Shown piece by piece: positions 5,807 to 8,251 of a DNA stretch of 8,251 bases; the stretch's first letter is position 1; every line of letters begins with the position of its first letter. This DNA comes from Wenzhouxiangella sp. (GTDB taxonomy: Bacteria > Pseudomonadota > Gammaproteobacteria > Xanthomonadales > Wenzhouxiangellaceae), in the NCBI GenBank assembly GCA_007135355.1, contig SLJA01000166.1:1-8251 (forward strand), read 5' to 3'. The notes under the pieces are model-generated. The model did not search any database, had not been told where the DNA came from, and worked only from the letters and a program-made list of their open reading frames with translations. A program made the position numbers and the translations under genes.

Positions 5807-6868
5807 ATGACGATCATGCCCAGCGAGCCACCTTTGAACAACAGCGCGACCCATCCCTGGCCAGGCTTGCTGGTCTGCGCCGCCATCGCGGCCCTGGCCG
5901 GGGTGCTGGCCGCCCTGTTGCAGCAGCTGCCGGAGACTGTTCCGACCGTGCCCGCTTCGCCGATGGTGCTGGCTATTCTAGCGGGGCTGGCACTAGCCGG
6001 GGTCGCGGCGGGTCGGCCATCGTGGCAGCCGGGCCTGGAAAAGGCGCGTGGCATTTTTTTAAAGACCGCCGTGGCGCTGATTGGATTGCGGCTCAGCCTG
6101 GTCGAGTTGGGCCTGCTGGGCGGCCGCGCCCTGCCGCTGGTGGTGCTGGTTGTGGTCAGCGGTCTGGCGCTGACCTACTGGCTGGTGCGCGGCGCCGGCG
6201 GCAATCGGCACCTGGCCGGTCTGCTGGGCGTGGGTACGGCCATTTGCGGTGCCTCGGCCATCGCCGCGCTGGCGCCGGCCCTGAAGGCCCGCCCGCAGGA
6301 AACCGCCTATGCGATCGCTTGCGTGGCACTAGTCGGCCTGCTGGCTACCCTGCTCTACCCCTTCCTGCTGCCACAGCTGGTGCATGACCCGATTGCCGTG
6401 GGTTTGATCATGGGCGCGGCCATCCACGATACCGCCCAGGTCACCGCGGCGGCGACGGCCCACGAGCAGCTGTGGCAGCTCGACGGCACCCTGAACGCCG
6501 CCACCGTGACCAAACTGATCCGCAACTTCAGCATGGTGCTGGTCATCCCGCTGCTGGCCTGGATGCTGAGCGAGCCGGGAACCCGGCCGCGCCACGTGCC
6601 GATTCCGCTGTTCATCCTGGCTTTTCTGGCCTTGTCGGTGGTGCGCAGCGCCGGCGATGCCGCGCTGGGCGCGGATCATGCGCTGTGGCAGACGCTCATC
6701 AGCGGCGCGGGGGCGCTCAGCCAATTCCTGTTTGCCATGGCCATGGCCGCCATCGCCATGGGCATCCGCTTCGGCCAGTTGCGCGAGTTGGGGTGGAAGC
6801 CGGCGGCCGCTGCGCTGACGGCCGCGCTGGGCGTCCTGCTCATCGCGGTCGGCTGGGTTCATTTTTAG
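5807..6868 (+). CDS. yeiH: YeiH/UPF0324 family membrane protein (putative sulfate exporter family)
   Basis: Polytopic inner-membrane protein, 353 residues from the chosen ATG, close to the roughly 350 of E. coli YeiH. Family annotation as a sulfate exporter is tentative and the real substrate is unknown. About nine to ten hydrophobic segments can be seen. Two conserved helices are diagnostic: GLLGVGTAICGASAIAALAP (138-157) and GLIMGAAIHDTAQVTAAA (199-216), followed by TVTKLIRN (233-240). The frame is open back to 5711, inside the divergent gene. ATGs at 5765, 5807 and 5816 are possible and none has a clear Shine-Dalgarno; 5807 is chosen because the length fits and the stretch before it reads as non-conserved, positively charged sequence, so it could be wrong by a few codons. 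An in-frame slippery heptamer lies at 6055-6061. The gene ends in TAG at 6866, 79 bases before the aspartate kinase start. Confidence 0.85.
   Translation: MTIMPSEPPLNNSATHPWPGLLVCAAIAALAGVLAALLQQLPETVPTVPASPMVLAILAGLALAGVAAGRPSWQPGLEKARGIFLKTAVALIGLRLSLVELGLLGGRALPLVVLVVVSGLALTYWLVRGAGGNRHLAGLLGVGTAICGASAIAALAPALKARPQETAYAIACVALVGLLATLLYPFLLPQLVHDPIAVGLIMGAAIHDTAQVTAAATAHEQLWQLDGTLNAATVTKLIRNFSMVLVIPLLAWMLSEPGTRPRHVPIPLFILAFLALSVVRSAGDAALGADHALWQTLISGAGALSQFLFAMAMAAIAMGIRFGQLRELGWKPAAAALTAALGVLLIAVGWVHF
6055..6061 (+). other. In-frame T TTT TTA slippery heptamer inside the YeiH-like gene
   Basis: The codons here are ATT TTT TTA AAG (6053-6064), so the heptamer has the X XXY YYZ phase used for programmed -1 ribosomal frameshifting, and it sits in a run of seven T and three A. 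In a GC-rich gene the TTT-TTA pair stands out. Slippage to -1 would continue to a stop near 6387, giving a truncated protein that keeps roughly the first three membrane segments. No stimulatory Shine-Dalgarno or clear downstream stem was found. Transcriptional slippage on the T7 run is an alternative, and chance is also possible. Confidence 0.35.
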
Positions 6869-6910
6869 GCCTTTCCGTCCATCAAAACTCCCTTCCCGCC
6901 CGGACTCAAC

Positions 6911-6947
6911 GTTAAACTCGGGGCTTGTCGTTAAAACCGAAGCTTTC
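6911..6947 (+). repeat. Imperfect direct repeat just upstream of the aspartate kinase gene
   Basis: Two head-to-tail copies, 6911-6929 and 6930-6947, each begin GTTAAA and end in a GCTT-T-TC pattern; they align at about 13 positions if one or two gaps are allowed. The second copy ends at the base before the ATG at 6948. The spacing is near two helical turns, so a binding site is conceivable, but nothing recognisable supports it. No leader peptide rich in Thr or Ile codons and no attenuator hairpin is visible in the 79-base gap. Confidence 0.2.
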
Positions 6948-8251
6948 ATGCGCTGGACCATCCACAAATTCGGCGGCAGCAGCCTGGCCGACGCCGACTG
7001 CATCGCCCACGTGGCCGCCCTGCTGGCCGACCGCAAACAGGACGACGGCCAGGCCATCGTCGTTTCGGCCATGGTCGGCGTCACCAACAGCCTGCTGGAG
7101 CTGGCCAACAGTGCCGCCCACGGCAACGGCGCGTGGCCCGAGGGGCTACAGCAACTGCGCCGGCGCCATCGGGTCACCGCCGAGCGCCTGATTGATCCGT
7201 CGCCGTTGCGGGAACACCTGCTTGAGCAGGTCGAGCAACGCTTCGTCACGCTGGAGCAACTGCTGGCCAGCCTGGCCCTGATGGGCTCGGCGCCGACCGA
7301 AGCATTGGAGCTGATTTCCGGCTTTGGCGAATTGCTGTCGGCCGAGCTGTTGACTGCGCGCCTGCGCCAGTCGGGCGAGTCCGCGGTTTTTGTCGACGCC
7401 CGCGATGTGCTGCGCACCAAGCCGGCGGCGCTGATGGTGACGGTCGACTGGCAAACCAGCGGCCGACTGCTGGCCGAGTTCATGGCCGCCACGCCGTCGC
7501 CGCGCTACGTCATCACCGGGTTCATCTGCCGGACCGTGGACGGGCGCATCTCGACCCTGGGCCGCAACGGCTCGGACTACTCGGGCAGCATCTTCGGGCG
7601 CCTGCTAAAGGCCGATGAGATTCATATCTGGACCAATGTCGACGGTCTGCTGTCGGCCGACCCGGGCGCGGTGCCGCAGGCTGAGCTGCTGGCGCATCTG
7701 TCCTATCGCGAGGCCTTCGAGCTGGCCTATTTCGGCGCCCGCGTGATCCACCCGCAAGCCCTGAGCCCGGCCCAGGAGTGCGACATCCCGGTGCGCATCC
7801 GCAACACCTTCAATCCGGACTGTCCGGGCACCCGCATCGACTCGGCCGGCCACCCGGAGCCGCCGGTCAAGGGCATCTCCGGGGTTGGCCAGATGGCGCT
7901 GATCAATATCGAAGGCGCCGGCATGATCGGTGTGCCCGGCACGGCCGAGCGCATTTTCGGCGCCCTGCATCGGGCGGCTGTTTCGGTTTCGATGATTTCG
8001 CAGGGTTCTTCGGAACACTCGATTTGCGTGGTCGTGCCGGGCGCGGCCGGTGACCAGGCGCGCGGCATCCTCGAGCAGGTGTTCGAGCGCGAACTGCGCC
8101 ATGGTCAGATTCACCGCATCAGCCTGCTGTCCGACATCCGCATCCTGGCCATCGTCGGCGAGGGCATGACCGGCCGACCCGGCATCGCCGCGCGCCTGTT
8201 CGGCAGTCTCGCGCGCGCCGGCATCAACGTGCGCGCCATTGCCCAGGGCGC
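6948..8251 (+). CDS. thrA: Aspartate kinase with two ACT domains, ThrA-type (aspartokinase/homoserine dehydrogenase I), 3' partial
   Basis: Phosphorylates aspartate to aspartyl phosphate, the first step to threonine, methionine and lysine. The window holds 434 codons with no stop, so the gene runs off the edge. Kinase motifs are KFGGSS (7-12), VVSAMVGVT (38-46), SGFGELLSA (124-132), LGRNGSDYS (204-212), IWTNVDGLLSADP (227-239) and YFGARVIHPQALSP (261-274). Two ACT-type regulatory domains follow: about 314-385 (VKGISGVGQMAL, then SVSMISQGSSEHSICVVVP) and 397 onward (ILAIVGEGMTGRPGIAARLF, then AGINVRAIAQG). This arrangement is that of ThrA and MetL, and the details look closest to ThrA, so a homoserine dehydrogenase domain is expected downstream; that is inference. 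A kinase fused to diaminopimelate decarboxylase, known in Xanthomonas, is less likely given these ACT sequences. The ATG at 6948 lacks a good Shine-Dalgarno but puts KFGGSS at residue 7, as the family requires. Confidence 0.9.
   Translation, partial: MRWTIHKFGGSSLADADCIAHVAALLADRKQDDGQAIVVSAMVGVTNSLLELANSAAHGNGAWPEGLQQLRRRHRVTAERLIDPSPLREHLLEQVEQRFVTLEQLLASLALMGSAPTEALELISGFGELLSAELLTARLRQSGESAVFVDARDVLRTKPAALMVTVDWQTSGRLLAEFMAATPSPRYVITGFICRTVDGRISTLGRNGSDYSGSIFGRLLKADEIHIWTNVDGLLSADPGAVPQAELLAHLSYREAFELAYFGARVIHPQALSPAQECDIPVRIRNTFNPDCPGTRIDSAGHPEPPVKGISGVGQMALINIEGAGMIGVPGTAERIFGALHRAAVSVSMISQGSSEHSICVVVPGAAGDQARGILEQVFERELRHGQIHRISLLSDIRILAIVGEGMTGRPGIAARLFGSLARAGINVRAIAQG

Noticed and set aside
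6329..7492. Long open frame on the minus strand (387 codons) across the end of the YeiH-like gene and the start of the aspartate kinase gene
   Set aside because: It is antisense to two well-supported genes. Its translation is rich in R, S, A and Q with no recognisable family, typical of a frame left open by high GC content.
7605..8114. Minus-strand open frame of 169 codons inside the aspartate kinase gene
   Set aside because: It lies fully antisense to the conserved kinase and ACT motifs, and its translation resembles no family.

Overview
The window is GC-rich DNA with high-GC third codon positions. Its gene families (an hxpB-type phosphatase, a YeiH-type permease and a ThrA-type aspartate kinase) fit a gammaproteobacterium, perhaps from the Xanthomonadales/Wenzhouxiangella/Chromatiales neighbourhood. 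That placement is inferred from protein character and not from a search. No phage, transposase, CRISPR, rRNA or tRNA gene is visible. It looks like an ordinary chromosomal stretch of metabolic and transport genes, with the more unusual material in the short intergenic gaps.

Layout. Positions 1-1869 (+) hold the 3' part of an SLC13/DASS-type ion permease with two cytosolic RCK_C (TrkA_C) domains; its N-terminus lies before the window. The gap 1870-2047 is almost entirely repeat: a GGGTTCA-type inverted repeat that also fits the G-quadruplex pattern, three GGTTTCC units in its loop, and a 28-bp tandem duplication. Positions 2048-2701 (+) encode a HAD sugar-phosphate phosphatase (hxpB-like). A large stem-loop at 2712-2786 separates it from a convergent, secreted S9A prolyl oligopeptidase (2807-4903, -). 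Upstream of that and on the same strand is a short-form AMP nucleosidase (4964-5737, -) with a strong Shine-Dalgarno. Divergent from it is a YeiH/UPF0324 membrane protein (5807-6868, +), which contains an in-frame T TTT TTA slippery heptamer. From 6948 to the window end (+) is the N-terminal 434 residues of an aspartate kinase of the ThrA type (kinase plus two ACT domains); the expected homoserine dehydrogenase half would lie beyond the window.

How the genes relate. They do not form one pathway. The AMP nucleosidase and the oligopeptidase may be co-transcribed (60-base gap), giving a loose purine and peptide salvage theme. The aspartate kinase probably starts its own threonine operon. No leader peptide or attenuator is visible before it.

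I did not find an obviously new multi-gene system. The points most worth following are the long charged linker between the two RCK_C domains of the permease, the two extragenic repeat structures, the Bacteroidetes-like AMP nucleosidase, and the slippery heptamer in the YeiH gene. No stretch longer than 300 bases lacks a gene.
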